Shown here: positions 43,436-56,685 of the stretch, one piece after another | Layout of the letters: each line of letters starts with the position of its first letter | How positions within the stretch are numbered: position 1 is the first letter of the stretch | From: Strongylocentrotus droebachiensis | Lineage: Eukaryota; Echinodermata; Echinoidea; Camarodonta; Strongylocentrotidae | Direction: 5' to 3' | DNA length: 64,000 nucleotides | NCBI GenBank assembly: GCA_035222895.1 | Contig: JAVYIG010001820.1 | Coordinates: 186,001 to 250,000, forward strand | Made by a program: the position numbers and the translations under genes | Notes under the pieces: generated by a model | Database searches by the model: none | Told to the model about the DNA's origin: nothing | Seen by the model: the letters and a program-made list of their open reading frames with translations, nothing else

Positions 43436-45704
43436 AATGATTACATCTCACTTGTTATGGCAAGATCAACATGATGTTGAATATCATTAGAATGTGTGTT
43501 TATTCCTATTTAAAATGATACCCCGGTTGTTACGATTTTTAGGTCATGGAATGTGCATTACATCAAAAATAAGTGTCAAGGTCAAAAGGAAAAAGTAGCA
43601 AAATGAATTGCTCTTGTTGGGCCTCGCATCCTTCTTTTTTGTAAGCCTCTATAAAGTGTTTGGACCCCCACAAATTTGATGGCAAAACCTAAATTTGAAA
43701 ATAAATGATTAATTTTTAGAGACATCCTTTAAAAAAAAATGTGCATCATACTGCCACAGGAATGCTGCCACGAAGTAGACCCAGGAGAATTCGGTTTAAT
43801 GCGCCTGAAGATGTACATACTTACACAAGCTATATATCTATCTGTCTATCTATCTTTTTTCTATACTTACATGATCCTATCCGATAAAGGAAAATATTCC
43901 TATCCACAACACAAGTTAAGGACTATAATTGAATTTACAAGCTTAGAATTAATATGATCGATTGAAAATGAAATGATTTCTGTCTTTAATAAAAGTAAAG
44001 AATGTTGTCATTCAATTTCACTCTGAAAATATAATTCTGTTGAGGCTAATAACACTGCCAAGCCTGTCATAACATTCCAAGGCCAATTCCGTATAACAAA
44101 ACTTGATATAATTCATGTTAATACATTCTATTGATTATATTTTGGTGTTTCGGGTCAGCTGGAATTTCATCTACGTATATCGAATGATTATTTGGAATGT
44201 TTAACCAGGATTTCCATGCATCAAGTCTTACGTCTTCTTTGTGCATGGCTGATCGTCAACGAAACGGAGTTGTAAAGCCTTTTGTCAACTCTCTTTGTTG
44301 CTACGGCCAGGCAGCCAGTGTAAACGAATGCGTTTAATCAAATTATGGAAATGCAAGCATTACTTTAAACAATCAGAACTTTGTTATTCCTGGCTCATAT
44401 TTCCTGATTGAGGTGTCATATGAAAGGGCTGAAAATGAACCTTCTTGAAATGTGATTTTCTCTTTGAAATTCAGATACCGCCCGCCAACTGACTTTTTGG
44501 TTTCCTCTCTTCAAATCGTTTTTAATCACTCATGCGTAAAATATGCATCATATGAGTTGCATCAAATGAAAGAGGAGGATCTAAGCTTTACAAATAAGTG
44601 TCATTTATTAATCATAATTGAGATTAAGTTATGATAAAACACCGATAGTTCTCGGTTTCGTTTATTCTCGGACTTACTGTCAAAATGACATAGTGACTAA
44701 ACAGAATTAGAAATATTTCGAAGGTCTCGAACAATAACCATAACTAATATGGCACAGAAAAAATTCATTGTTCGGGGCAATTAAGAAATATATATAGTTC
44801 AAGCCTCTTCCAATCTTCAATTTGATGGACAAGTTTCGCTCCACTTATATACACTTTCTCAATCAAATCGATTCTTCACAGAGTCTCTTGCTGTCTGCTG
44901 CCTCGAGATCACCGGAATGAAGATAGATAGTCACCGTTGACGTGAACAGGAAATCCATAAATACAGAAATTAATATCTTAAGTTTGACTTGGACCATCCA
45001 ATCAGGATTTTCCAGATCATTCTATACTTTGCAAGCACGCAAAGTAACATCGGACAGTGGTGCTCTATAACACAAAATAGGGGGAAAATAACTTTTACAC
45101 GTTGACAATGTTCTAGCACCATGTGGGAATCGAACATGGACTAAAAAAGGGGGCAAGGGGGAAACAAGTCCCCCCCCCCCCTCCCTACCCCACTGAAAAA
45201 TGGATACACTCATGAACACAATAGTATCCCGCTTGGAATGTGATTTTTATAGTAATAAGGCATCAGCATGTTCGAAAAAGCACGAACACTCTATGGATCA
45301 ATTCAACCGGAGGAAAAAGGACAAGTATTATCTGTAAGACAGCCTGAGCTGATTGTGACAGGTCAAATTTGGAGAAACTGATAGCACACTATTATAGAAT
45401 AGACTGAAGAAACATTAAACGAGCCCCTATAGATTGCTTAATCCATCTCATTCCGCGGTTGCAGTTGCAGAAGACGCTCTAAATACTGGACATAACATTC
45501 AATTGGTTTAAAGCTCATTACATTAACCTTGAAACGCTATTCTTGCACAGAAAGACGAAAGAATCCATGTGAATAAAGCGGATTATTAATCCTTCATCGG
45601 TTCATTGAAAATGTATTCTGACTTCTGACTGTCATCCTTCTACGCTCCAGTGATCCCGGGACAGCAAACAGCAAAAAACTTTGTGAAGAATATCTGGTTA
45701 TTCT
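43436..45704. other. Unannotated stretch
   Basis: AT-rich with a 12-base C run at 45170-45181. Open frames are short and motif-free. No gene is supported. Confidence 0.4.
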
Positions 45705-47110
45705 CCTTCTTTTTTCTCTTTTTTAAATTTTTTTCAATTGCAAAAAAAACTCAACGATATAACATATTTACAATAATAACATATCAATAAAGTAAATGGA
45801 TGTATACATAACACGGTACAACACAGAACAACACAACACAGCACAACACAAATGCCTCACTCTAGTCAGTTACATGTAAGGTCTCACCCTGAAATGCATC
45901 AAGGATGGGAACCTACAATAACATGCTATGCTTTCCAGTAGGTTCCTGTTTCATTTCATAATTTTGAACTTACTTGGTAAACTATATTCTTCATTGTGCA
46001 AACAATTGTTATATGAAATGAAATAGAATCGATCAATCAATCAGGATATATATCATGTAAGAAAACCGAGACTTGACTCGTCAAGGAGAGGCTCCACTGA
46101 AATACAGTAATATTAACAATGTAATAACATACATTTGTAATTGGCAATGAGGAAGTATACAATTTGTTATATGCCAGGGGACTAAAATTCTACAAGAAAG
46201 AAAGTGAACATTTCCTAAAGTGGGAGCTCAGTTTACCTTTCTTCTCTGCTATCTTAAGTTCAATTTTCTGTTTCATTTTTACAAAAGAAAGGAAATCATG
46301 GAAATCTAATTCTACCTCTCAAAATTTATAATATTTCGAATAATATAAAATTTGAAGCACAGGTACACAAAAATGAATACATACATCATGCCTGTCACCG
46401 ATATCAACACCAAATATATGAGCGAACTCAAAATACATTGTTGTCTCCTTCGTCATTATCAATATAATCTTGCAGCCAAATGCCAACAGTGTTTGCCAGA
46501 TTTTGAACACATAATACCAGCGATAAAGTGTTATTATGACATGGAAAAGTATATATGTATTAAAACATATCTGGAGAAGAAAAATATTTATGAAAAAGTG
46601 TTTACTGTCTGCAAAGTCTTTCTGATTGTTCATTTCTTCTAAAATCATTTTGCCCATTTAATCTGTGAAAATCATAAAAGTGAACTGCAATTTGTAACTG
46701 ATATCTGTAAATGTATGTTCTTATCATATTTTGAAGGGCGAAGAATATTATTTTGAAATTTTGCATGTATAAATCAATTCTTGTATACATATGTGAACGA
46801 TATTATTTAACAAAGGATCCCTGTGGAAGGGGAAAAAATCTGCAAGCTTTTTTCCATATTGGAGCAACTAATGTGCATTTACAAAATATAAGAATCAAGG
46901 TTTCAGGAAGCTCCTGACAAAAGTAAACCAAAGGACTATCCCTTCTTCCAATTTTATATAAAAATGAGTTTAGGGCTTTGGCATTATGAAATATTCTAAA
47001 ATAAAAAGACCTTAACTGAGTTTCTATAGTGCATTTGAATTTTGTGTGTGTGTCTAACAGACCGTTCAAGTTTTGTGAAGAATCACTTGGCTTGAGAAAG
47101 TCCTCGTGAT
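45705..47110 (-). mobile_element. L1/Tx1-like non-LTR element, ORF2 tail and 3' UTR
   Basis: On the minus strand, 46803-47069 and its continuation encode the zf-RVT-like region of an L1/Tx1-type ORF2 (KCTIETQLRSFYFRIFHNA, then LYKIGRRDSPLVYFC and APIW). After frameshifts, 46190-46440 encodes the usual ending (EFAHIFGVDIGDRHD, then a run ending KMKQKIELKIAEKKGKLSSH) with a stop at 46190. About 450 bp of 3' UTR with CAACA repeats follow, and an A-rich tail (T-rich on the plus strand, 45709-45745). It is 5'-truncated and broken by several frameshifts. Confidence 0.7.
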
Positions 47111-48195
47111 CTCGCGTTAGTGGAAAAAAAAATCGTGAACGCTAAATTTGAAGGATATGTAGAAGCTTGAAATCCATTTTATGGCGAGCGTGGTTCATAT
47201 TAATATGATTACGAATGTTAACTTAACTCCATTAATTTGGAATCACAATGTTATTCTAACGACTCAAATGATATTTTCAAATGATGGATTCAAACCTATT
47301 CAACATGCTGGATCCAAGAGTTTAGAGTATATAATTGAATCCAACAAAAGTAGTAACATACCATTCTAAAAATGTTGTCAATCTTGGGTCCTTCTCAATT
47401 GTGGTTAAACCTTTCAGTTTTCATCGTGCACATGCTAGATTTACTTATTTTCTGTATTTTAAGAGGAATGTCTGAGAAATTCTTTATTAATACATTTAGG
47501 ACAGAACATTACTTTGTTATTAATTTGAGGCCTTCTAGTGTAGGGTAGAAATCCTGTCTTTGCAAGACAATGTCACCTTCACGTGAGGTGAAAGGCCTAA
47601 TATCCAAAGACGACTTTCATTTGGTTGTTCTTCCTCCTACAAGAACATTGCTCATTATAATGGTAGATAGAAAGGGTAAGGACGTTGATAAGATGATGAC
47701 TGTTACGCTCTTTTGGATTTCCGAGTGCTCTCCATCGTCACAGGGACCCCCTCTTAAAGATTTCCCCGACACCCACAAGGGATTGTCCTGGAAAAGAGCA
47801 GACAAATGCTTCCCTTGTTGAAGAGGTAGGGGGCGAGGGGTCACACTGCATGCTTAGATCTACATTAACCTTATGCAAACTTGGTATTGTCGTTTTGAAG
47901 TAGTTGCGTATAGCTACTTGGGGAGACGGCATAGGTGCCCTCGACATTGGATGGAGAAAAGAATGGGGGATAAGGAGATCTTTTAAAAGGGGACAAACCC
48001 TCCCTCTCAATGCTGGCCTTGTGAGGGTGGTGCCCTCGTAATATTTGGTCCCACCATAATTATGATACTGCTCCCAATAAACAAAACACTAAAAAGTAAC
48101 CTCTTTTGGGAGTGTAATTTAAGTGATTTTAAAGTATGGTGCCTTTTGAACTAGATTTAAACGTTATCGACACGTGCCTTCATTTAAACAAAAAA
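47111..48195. other. Unannotated stretch
   Basis: No gene supported. The overlapping open frames at 47570-48010 on both strands lack motifs. Confidence 0.4.
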
Positions 48196-48199
48196 GGTA

Positions 48200-48503
48200 C
48201 TCCTGTTCACGTTTTCATCTAACCTAAAAACCACCAATTTATCACGCGACTGGAGTAACGTGATTCCACTTACCTCTGTAAATCAAGTGTATATGACCAT
48301 ATAACCACTCAACCAAGCAACGAGTTTTTTGTCAGTTAACCGATGGTGGTGATAAATACGTAATTATTTGGTCTTGTAAGCACCTTTATCGATTGGTTTC
48401 ACAGGTTATCCAAGGTTGATGGTAATAATCACGTTACTTACACCGGCTAATCGTCTTATTGTTCTGTCCGTGAATCTCTGGTTATATTAGATAAGTAATT
48501 CTG
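48200..48503. repeat. Diverged outer units of the 133-bp array
   Basis: Pieces such as CACCTTTATCGATTGGTTTC, GGTGATGGTAATAATCACGT-like sequence and CCGTGAATCTCTGG echo the units that follow at 48504, but with much greater divergence. This is the usual decay toward the edge of a tandem array. Confidence 0.5.
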
Positions 48504-49110
48504 AGGTGTCTTACACACCTCTTTAAATGGTTTCAAAGTTACCATAACTTTCTTGGTGATGATCACGTAGCTAAAACTGATTACTAATCTAAGCTGTGAA
48601 TCCGTGATATTTACGTGTGAAAAATTAGTAATTATTAGGTGTCTTAAAACACCTATTTAAATGGTAGTCAAAGTTGCCAGCAGTTCCGCGGTGATGATCT
48701 CGTGACTCAAACGGATTATTAATCTAAGCTGGGCATACGTGACATTTAGGTGTGAAAAATTAGTAATTATTAGGTGTCTTAAAACACCTTTTTAAATGGT
48801 TTCAAAGTTACCATAACTTTATTGGTGATGATCACGTAGCTAAAACTGATTACTAATCTAAGCTGGGAATCCGTGATATTTAGGTGTGAAAAATTAGTCA
48901 TTATTAGGTGTCTTAAAACACCTATTTAAATAGTAGTCAAAATTGCCAGCAGTTCCGCGGTGATGATCTCGTGACTCAAACGGATTATTATTATAAGCTG
49001 GGTATTCCGTGATTTCCAGGTGTGAAAAATGAGTTATTCTTGGGTGTCTTGATGGTTTCAAAATTACCAATTAAGTTCCGTGGTGATAATCCCGTGACTG
49101 TGTGCATATT
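48504..49110. repeat. Tandem array, 133-bp units in a 268-bp dimer
   Basis: Units start with AGGTGTCTTAAAACACCT (itself a hairpin) at 48504, 48637, 48772, 48905 and a weaker one at 49042. Units 1 and 3 share GGTTTCAAAGTTACCATAAC and ATCACGTAGCTAAAAC. Units 2 and 4 instead share TAGTCAAAGTTGCCAGCAGT and ATCTCGTGACTCAAACGG. The alternation shows that two diverged monomers were amplified together as a dimer. Confidence 0.92.
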
Positions 49111-49672
49111 TCCTGTTGCACCAGTTGATGACACTGACTGTTGGCATATTTCCAGTTGAACCAGCTGACACCAATTAATTTGCATATTGAATATGGGGTG
49201 CGTGCAGATCTATGTTTTTTAACTATTTATCTGAATTTACAGCATATTTCTTAATTACTGATGATTTAGTTATATGCAATTCAATTCGAAAATACTACAA
49301 ATATAAATTACCAGTTATTAGGACATTTCGCTACTTCGTATAAATTACATTTAATTAAACATGAATAAGGGAAACATTAACTATGAACTAAGATAATTTC
49401 AATAAAATACAAGTATATGAAAAAAATTCGATTAATTAAATTATGTAAGTCTACTTATTACCAATGCCTTTACATTGGAAATACAGACGTACCAGTATTG
49501 AAGTGTGGTTGCCGTTCAACTAGTTGGAAGTTTTACCAAATGGTTCTAATGGCTCAGCTAGACCAGTTGAATTCTAACTGGCCTGGATCAACTGGATCAT
49601 TTAGCCCATTTCAATTTCCAGGGTTACCAGTTGGCATTAACTGGTTCATCAACTGGACCAGTTGCAACTAGC
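49111..49672. promoter_or_regulatory. Cluster of CAGTTG/CAACTG sites
   Basis: Seven copies of CAGTTG or its complement CAACTG in this stretch, five of them between 49564 and 49664, with further AACTGG half copies between them. The hexamer fits both an E-box (CANNTG) and the Myb consensus (YAACKG). It may be an enhancer-like cluster or just a degenerate short repeat. Confidence 0.35.
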
Positions 49673-50310
49673 TTTCTCTTCTGGGATGGTTGCTCCCCCC
49701 CCCCCCCCCCCTCTAATCCCAAACTGCTTCCGGCGCGCCTGGACGTGACTATGGAAGATCCAAAACACGATGTTCAGAAACGGGATGAGAACGTCATTAT
49801 TTTGGTTCATTTATTGTGTAACGTTTGCGTAATTATTAAGTTGAACGCGGGTTACAGTAACATATTTCCTCTTCGACGTAAATTTCACGTGAATGAAGAA
49901 CATGATTCATCTCAAGTCAGCCTCTTAATATTCACGTGATTTTCACTCAGATATTTTGACTAAAACTATCACTAACGCTTCACGTGTTTCTGTGACGCGA
50001 TAATTTCGTTTATGAAGATGTAATTTCATAACCAAACAAACACGGGAGTATTAGGTTTACAAACCATGGTCTCCAAGGTAGGGATAATCACGTTATTATA
50101 ATGGTGATATTGCAGTGATTTATTGCGTGATTTAGTGAACGTGTATTTAAGGTGACCTAGTGCAATAAACGTATTAACACATTTACGTAAATGTCAGTGT
50201 GTTTGAAGAACGTAACTCTCCTCAAGTCGATAACTTGATATTGAGGTGATTTTCACGTGATTTTGTTTATTGGGCTGTTAGTCACAATGTCATCAAACGT
50301 ATTCAACCAC
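49673..50310. repeat. C run and diverged repeat pair
   Basis: A 17-base C run lies at 49695-49711. Later, TGAAGAACATGATTCATCTC then AAGTC (49894) and TGAAGAACGTAACTCTCCTC then AAGTC (50204), each followed by TGATTTTCAC, form two diverged units about 310 bp apart. CACGTGA-type words resemble those in the preceding array. Confidence 0.45.
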
Positions 50311-52725
50311 AGTCTATATTTATGTTGATATTAAAGGTAGAATTACAATTATGGCGGATCAAAAGTACCGTCACTAAAATTCAATTTCTTATATTATTGA
50401 GGAGACTTGTTTCATATCTAACATAAAAGGGATTGGAGATTTTTCGCTACATACCTACGATATGTAGTTTACACAATTGATTATATATCATGAAGAAAAT
50501 AATTATTAGAATAGGTAATCTTAGAACATTTTCAATTTCTTTACATAGCTATGATGGCCTTAACCATTAACATGAGTAAAGAACTACATTTTATCCAATT
50601 CAGAATGGTTTCGGATATTTCTCCTGACTTTGGCTACATAAAGTCGCGGTTGCCTTTTGAAGGGAGAGGGTCACCAGGTTCTATTTGCAGAAGGCCACAA
50701 TTCGCTGACTCCAGACTGGGTGGAAATACCATTGATGGGTGTATAAGTCTGCATACGGCAAACACACAGGCCTATCAATAAATATCCCTTAGTCTGTCCC
50801 AGAGTCTTCGGATGAAGGTAAAAAGTAATAATTTGACTATATTATGAGGGAATGAATGGAAAATGCAAAAGCATTACATAAAGCATGTTGGTCATAGCTA
50901 ATCCTGTTGATTGACAACATCTATTATTGGGTAAACCCCCGAACGCTGTCAAATTCCCCATGAGAGCCCACTCGTATGCGTCTATAATCTAGTCCTTACT
51001 CTATATTGTCACCTGCCCTTACATGTCTGGAGATATGCACTTTTCGTTGTCAATCATACGAGAAACCATGTCTTCATCTTTGCTCTACAATCGAATTTTC
51101 AAAATCGAGCAAGGCCAAGGTTTGTCCTCACCTGGGACACAGCGGAAGTATTTACCGAGGTCAAGAGCGTCTCTGATGACACCACTCCAAATGCTGCTTC
51201 CGATCACAGTACTTTAAGATGTGTTCGTAATTCTACACGTAACAGGATCAGCGAACTTTGCAAGGAATCTCAGGGGGGGAAGCTGGCAGCGGGAGGTGGG
51301 ATTCGGGGGGGGGGGGGGGGGGGGGTGGGATTCAGGAGTTAGTTACTCTAAGCTTCTGCGAAGATTTTGTTTAAATCTACCCCCATGAATTTATTTCTAG
51401 ACGAGGAATGTACAAGGGCTGCTGAAGGTAAGAGCCCGTGCCTTAATCAAACTCATATATGTACTTATACATGTATATACATATATCGATGCTTTTTTCT
51501 GGAAAGCTCCACTTTACAACGATGATACATACTTATTAAACCTCTAGGGGGAAAAGTAATCAATTCAAAGCATATCTAAACTTAGACATGGATGGATGGA
51601 GTTCTGGACCCGCCCCGGACCCTTTCGAAAGAGTACGCAACTGAAGCTATCAGGCATTATGGATTTTCATGGCTTTTTGTAAACATTCACCACCACTACA
51701 CACACACACTCTCTCTCTCTCTCTCCCTTGCTCTTTCATAATATGCACATACATGTTTTCTCACTGATTCCCCTTCTCTCTCTTACCCTCTTTCTCGTTC
51801 CCCATCTCCCTGACACTCTCTTTATACTCTCTATCCTATCTCTTTCTCCTTTTTTCTCTCCCTCTCCATCTCTCAAATACACACACACACAATGCGCGTG
51901 CGCACACATATAACCATGGCCGATTAAAACTCCTCTCGTTTTCGTCTTCACCAATAACAACTCCCAAAAATTGAAAATTAAAACTCCCTAAAGATAAGAG
52001 GGAACAAACACCCTTTGCAGAATATTAAAATACATGCGGCGAGACTCCTTGCTAAAAATATCTAAAAATCTTCGGAAAACCGATAAAATATCGTTAAGGT
52101 GAAACGCTAGACTTAATATTTAAGTCACAAATTATATAAACCTTTTATGAAACTAGATACGTTATTTTGCACCACATTACCGGTAAGCATTTTAAATATC
52201 AAATAACAGATATCCGAACTGTTTACTCTGAGTCTGCCAAAGGACTTCTTTCTTCCTACCCCCTTATAGGTATAACATGCCTGACCTAGATTCTAGAATA
52301 TGAATTTCCTCCCCTTCTATTTGCCATTCCATCTAGATTTCATTTTCGGAAGTCAAGTGTCAAAGTGAATATTAACATGTCACTTGAAACGGAGAGTATA
52401 TATCTTCAAAGTTCGGCGAACTGTGATCGATGCAGACAAGTGGTCATTTATATACATAAAAGTAGATGGTCAGAATTAATTGAGACCCCTTATTTTGAAG
52501 GTCTTATTTTGAAGTGGGCCGCATAACAAAATGTCAAGCCATTATCACTGACTTCTCAGAAGACAAACATTGTCAGGTTTCCCTCCTATAGATAAAGTCG
52601 TTCACAACAACATTTTTATACTGAATATTTCAAAGCTCCCCCCCCCCCCGAAAAAAAATGAAGAGGGAGGGGTGGTATGTGGAGGGAATCAAATCAAAAG
52701 GGGAAGGGGAAAAAAAGAGAAAGAT
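50311..52725. other. Unannotated stretch with simple repeats
   Basis: No gene supported. It holds a 21-base G run (51305-51325), CA/CT repeats (51699-51726), a CT-rich tract (51770-51880) and a C run (52638-52649). Confidence 0.4.
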
Positions 52726-52726
52726 A

Positions 52727-52778
<52 letters not shown>

Positions 52779-52965
52779 GAAAGAGAGAGAGAGAGGAAGG
52801 GAGAGAAAGAGATGCACAGAGAGAGAGAGAGTGCGTGTGTGTGTGAGAGAGAGAGAGAGAGGAAGGGAGAGAAAGAGATGCAGATAGAGAGAGGAAGGGA
52901 GAGAAAGAGATGCAGAGAGAGAGTGCGAGAAAGATACAGATAGAGACAGAGTGAGAGAGATATAA
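52726..52965. repeat. GT and GA simple repeats
   Basis: GT repeats, then long GA repeats with inserted GGAAGGGAGAGAAAGAGATG units repeated three times (near 52795, 52861 and 52890). The charged and Ser/Leu-rich open frames over them are artefacts. Confidence 0.92.
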
Positions 52966-55900
52966 GGGTAAGGGATGGAATCCTCTCCAAAGCCCATTAT
53001 AATAAGCGGCTTTTTAAAATGCATGTTTCATTCACCGAATGAGACCTGTACCCAACCGTGACAGCACCACCTTGCTCCGTGCAACGCCTCTCCCAACAAA
53101 CAGAACTTATAGTTGTGGACTTTGACTCAAGTGGCGAGACAATCATTGTAAAATATCAACCTGAAACATAAATTTTACAATATATTGTAGTTAATTTCTA
53201 TTTTTGGTAACTTCCGCAATTAATACGTAGAGCAAGGTCTTTGAAGATACTAATCTTGATTTCATCATCACTCTTATTTTATAGTAAGTCAAAGAGACCC
53301 TAGAAGGTCGGGGGCACAGTGCAGTCTGAAGACCACCGACTGAGGAGTTAAAGTTTTAACCGTGACCCGAAAAATTGTTAGAAATACCGAAACATCAGTT
53401 TGAATACTACAAAATTCAAAATGTCAAAGTGTTTTGATTTGTATAATCGAAATAAATCCACTTGTCTAAGAGCATAAATGCATTGCATATGTCTCTTTCT
53501 TGCATTGTATGCGCAATTACAACTATGCCCATGCAGCAGTTGGTAGCAAATGTAATGCCTGCAAATTAGACCGATGTTTATCTGCGTGTAACATTTTGCA
53601 TTCAGATAATTAGGATGATTAACTGTTTTTTGCTTTAACGACACCGTATAGAGGCATCAACATCAATCTCTTTAATACTTGAGCTTACAAATTCAACCAT
53701 TCAGCCAAAACAGACCAGTGTGTCAGAGGCTTAATCAAGGACAGCCAATTAATTCTATTGGCACTAATCATCATCAGTCAGACCCTAATGATCGCAATAA
53801 TACTTCTGCAAAATGAAATCATGAATCTTACAGGGTCATTAAAGTCGTCATGACCTATTTCGAAATTGATTCATTTTGCAGATCTCGATCAACACCGGAT
53901 GGTCCATATCCATGTTCATGTTCATTTTAGTTTATGGTTGAGTTAATATTTATGTTAACGATTGTGCATTACATTTTTATGAGACCATGCGTAATTTAAA
54001 ATGTAAACGTTGGCAAGCATATAGATGTGGAAAATATATAAAGTTGATTTAGCTATCCTTCAATCTATTTCTTGTTAGGTGTATGAAATAAAAAGTAAGA
54101 TCATGTGGAGGGGGCGTTTCTTTTCTTTCTGTTTATCATAGTGCTTGCTTAATGTCGTACCTCATTTGTGAAAGAGACAGGTGCCCTCAACGCAAGGCAA
54201 CATCTTTTCGTTAGAAAATAAAGCGAATATCTGAGGAAAGGTAAAACGATCTTAAGGAAGATAACAAGAATGAAACAGACAAAGTATGATAAAAGGCCAA
54301 TCGACTAAATCAGGACCTTCCTTCTTTTTTTTTTTTTTTTACTTGTATCTACCATGTTTACGAGGACCTATCACCCTCTTCCTCCTTCCTCGAATTAGAT
54401 TCGAGGAAACTTCCTTCAGAATCTTCCAAGCAAGACATATACTGTATAAGTGTTGTCACAACAATCAATGGCACGGCACAGTGCCATTGATTCGTCCCTA
54501 CCTACAGTTATGAAATAAGGAAATTTCTTTGAAACTGTCGCTTTCATCTCGAATTTAATCAGATATGATGGAGGGCTTTTCATCACGTCACCATCCATTT
54601 TGTCTAAGATGTGTTCGTTTGACGAGGAAGCGGCTAACTCGAGGATCGGTGATGGCACGCATGGAGGGAGACGGGGAAAACAAAATCATCCATCTGCAGT
54701 TTGGATTAAGTGCGTGACGACACTGGCTTCGAAAATTCTGCAATGTCTTTCCATTGTCGTGTTCGTTCCTTATTACTGCATCATACCACTTGAGGAAATG
54801 TTTAAGGTCGTCGCAAAAGCATTGAGCATCATGTTTCAAAATTACCATGAAATTCACCATTCTCTCCTTACACCCTTTCGTCTGCATGGTCATATACATC
54901 CACCCCCTCTCGCTTTCTCTTTGACCCTCTCCCTAATTCTCCATTCCTCCCCCTCCCCCTTCTCCCTCCCTCCCTTCTTCCCTCCCTCTCCCTTCTCTCT
55001 ATCTCTCTCTCCCTTTGTCTCTCTCCCCATTGAATCTAATCTCATTTAATTTTCCCCTAATTTTTAAGGTTGTTACGCTCCCTTTTCTCTTTTTCAGAAT
55101 ATAAGACCGAGATAAAATTGAAAATTAATTGCTGATAAAAGAAAGAAAGGCGTGATTTTGTTCATATAGGGGAGAATTTCAGCTTTTCTGACTTCAGGTA
55201 TGTTATTTATCTTTGTTAACATTTAATTCTTTATACAATTTCTCCTTCTCCTTTACGTATATATCATTGTCTACTGAGCTTGTAGATGTTTCATTTAAGC
55301 ACACTATGTCTACGGTGCCGCTGGTGCTGAAACTTCTATTTTGCAATATGCAATGCCAATGTGCAACTTTGGGAGAAACGTTTCACACACTATTTCTTTT
55401 TAATCACTACTTTACTATTTACACAATGATTGCAAATATTTTTGAATTGATTTCGCGAGTCAAGGCTCGGAATTTTTTGACAAGTATACCTTTAAAAGAG
55501 CTATTCGAAAACATCGCTCTTGCATCTTGGTCATAATTCTCATTCACAAAATGTCACTGAATGTAGATTTCCATATAGAAAATGATGTTATCATTCAGTG
55601 TTTGAATAATTCATTGAGTTATCCATAACCTCTCGCACTCCATCGCTCTGATTATCGTTATAACTGCCACTGACTGCTGGTAGACGTCTCATGAATTTTC
55701 ATAGATCAGATAAAAAGACCGAGGTATTCATTCTCGCTTCTTAGCTCTCTCTTCCTGAATCTCTGTCTTTCTGTCTCTGCCTTCGACTTTCTTTCATTGC
55801 ATCTACTTCGTATCTTCACCTCTAAATCTCTAAATCTCTTCTTTTCTTTCTCTCCTTTCTTTCGGGATACCCTCTCTCCTCACTTCCCTCTCTCTCTCTC

Positions 55901-56290
55901 TCTCTCTCTCTTTCTTCTCTTTATCTGTCTTTTGTTTATCTTTATTTCTTTATCTTCTCTCTTTTCCCCCCAATCATTTATCTTTAGTTCTATCTACCAG
56001 TTATCTCCCCCGCTTCCCCCTACTACCCACTCGCTCTCTCTCTCTCTCTCTATTTTTCTCCCTGCTTTCACCTCTTCTATATTCCCACGGTTAACTCACT
56101 TGATCTGTATCAGCATCGTTGACTCTCTTGGCACGCTTCTTTGCCTCTATTTATTCATCCTGTTCAAATCAACCGAGAACTAACATCCTTGTTTACGAGT
56201 GGATATTGGAAACAAGCCCTTTGTTTTTTTTCTGTTTTTTCCTTAAATTTTTACTCACGAACGAAGAAAGGGAACAGATCTGACTCAGTG
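52966..56290. other. Unannotated stretch
   Basis: No gene recognised. The frames at 54600-55049 and 55797-56183 (plus) run into CT-rich low-complexity DNA (54900-55030, 55735-56060) and carry no domain. A T run lies at 54326-54341. Confidence 0.4.
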
Positions 56291-56399
56291 TAAGCAACTG
56301 CGACAGACACCGTTCAGATACCTAAAATTATTTATATGATGTATTTTAAAGCTAGTTTCATATACAAATCTTAACGTATGAAAAGGCATATAGTAACAA

Positions 56400-56685
56400 C
56401 CAATATTGTTTAGAAATTATTAATGAGTATCCACGCAGAATTTCCATTCGTTCCTTATTTACACCTGTTATTGAATTTGCCTTCATTATTGATACATTAT
56501 TCTTAGTTTGCCTTAATATCATTTTACTTGTATAGAGAACTTAACAATTGATTTTACTATATTTTCAAGCTTTAAACTGACTATATACTTAATCTAGGCC
56601 AACAGGGCCGTTGTGGAAAGTAGTTGTGTAACTGAAATGTTACCTTGTAAAAATAAAAATAAACTATTTATTACTAATCATTGAC
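56400..56685 (+). mobile_element. 3' end of a non-LTR element
   Basis: CAGGGCCGTTGTGGAAAGTA, then a short GTAACTGAAATGTTAC stem, CCTTGTAAAAATAAAAATAA and an A/T-rich tail match the layout of CR1/L2-type 3' UTR ends. The sequence before it is AT-rich without RT motifs, so the 5' border is unknown. Confidence 0.45.

Noticed and set aside
48504..49110. CRISPR-like array
   Set aside because: Units are 133 bp with no short constant repeat and unique spacers; this is a eukaryotic tandem repeat.
52658..53024. Charged and Ser/Leu-rich frames up to 111 codons
   Set aside because: Encoded by GA/GT simple repeats.
54600..55049. 149-codon frame, plus strand
   Set aside because: The second half is translated CT-rich simple sequence and the first half shows no motif or conservation pattern that I can recognise.
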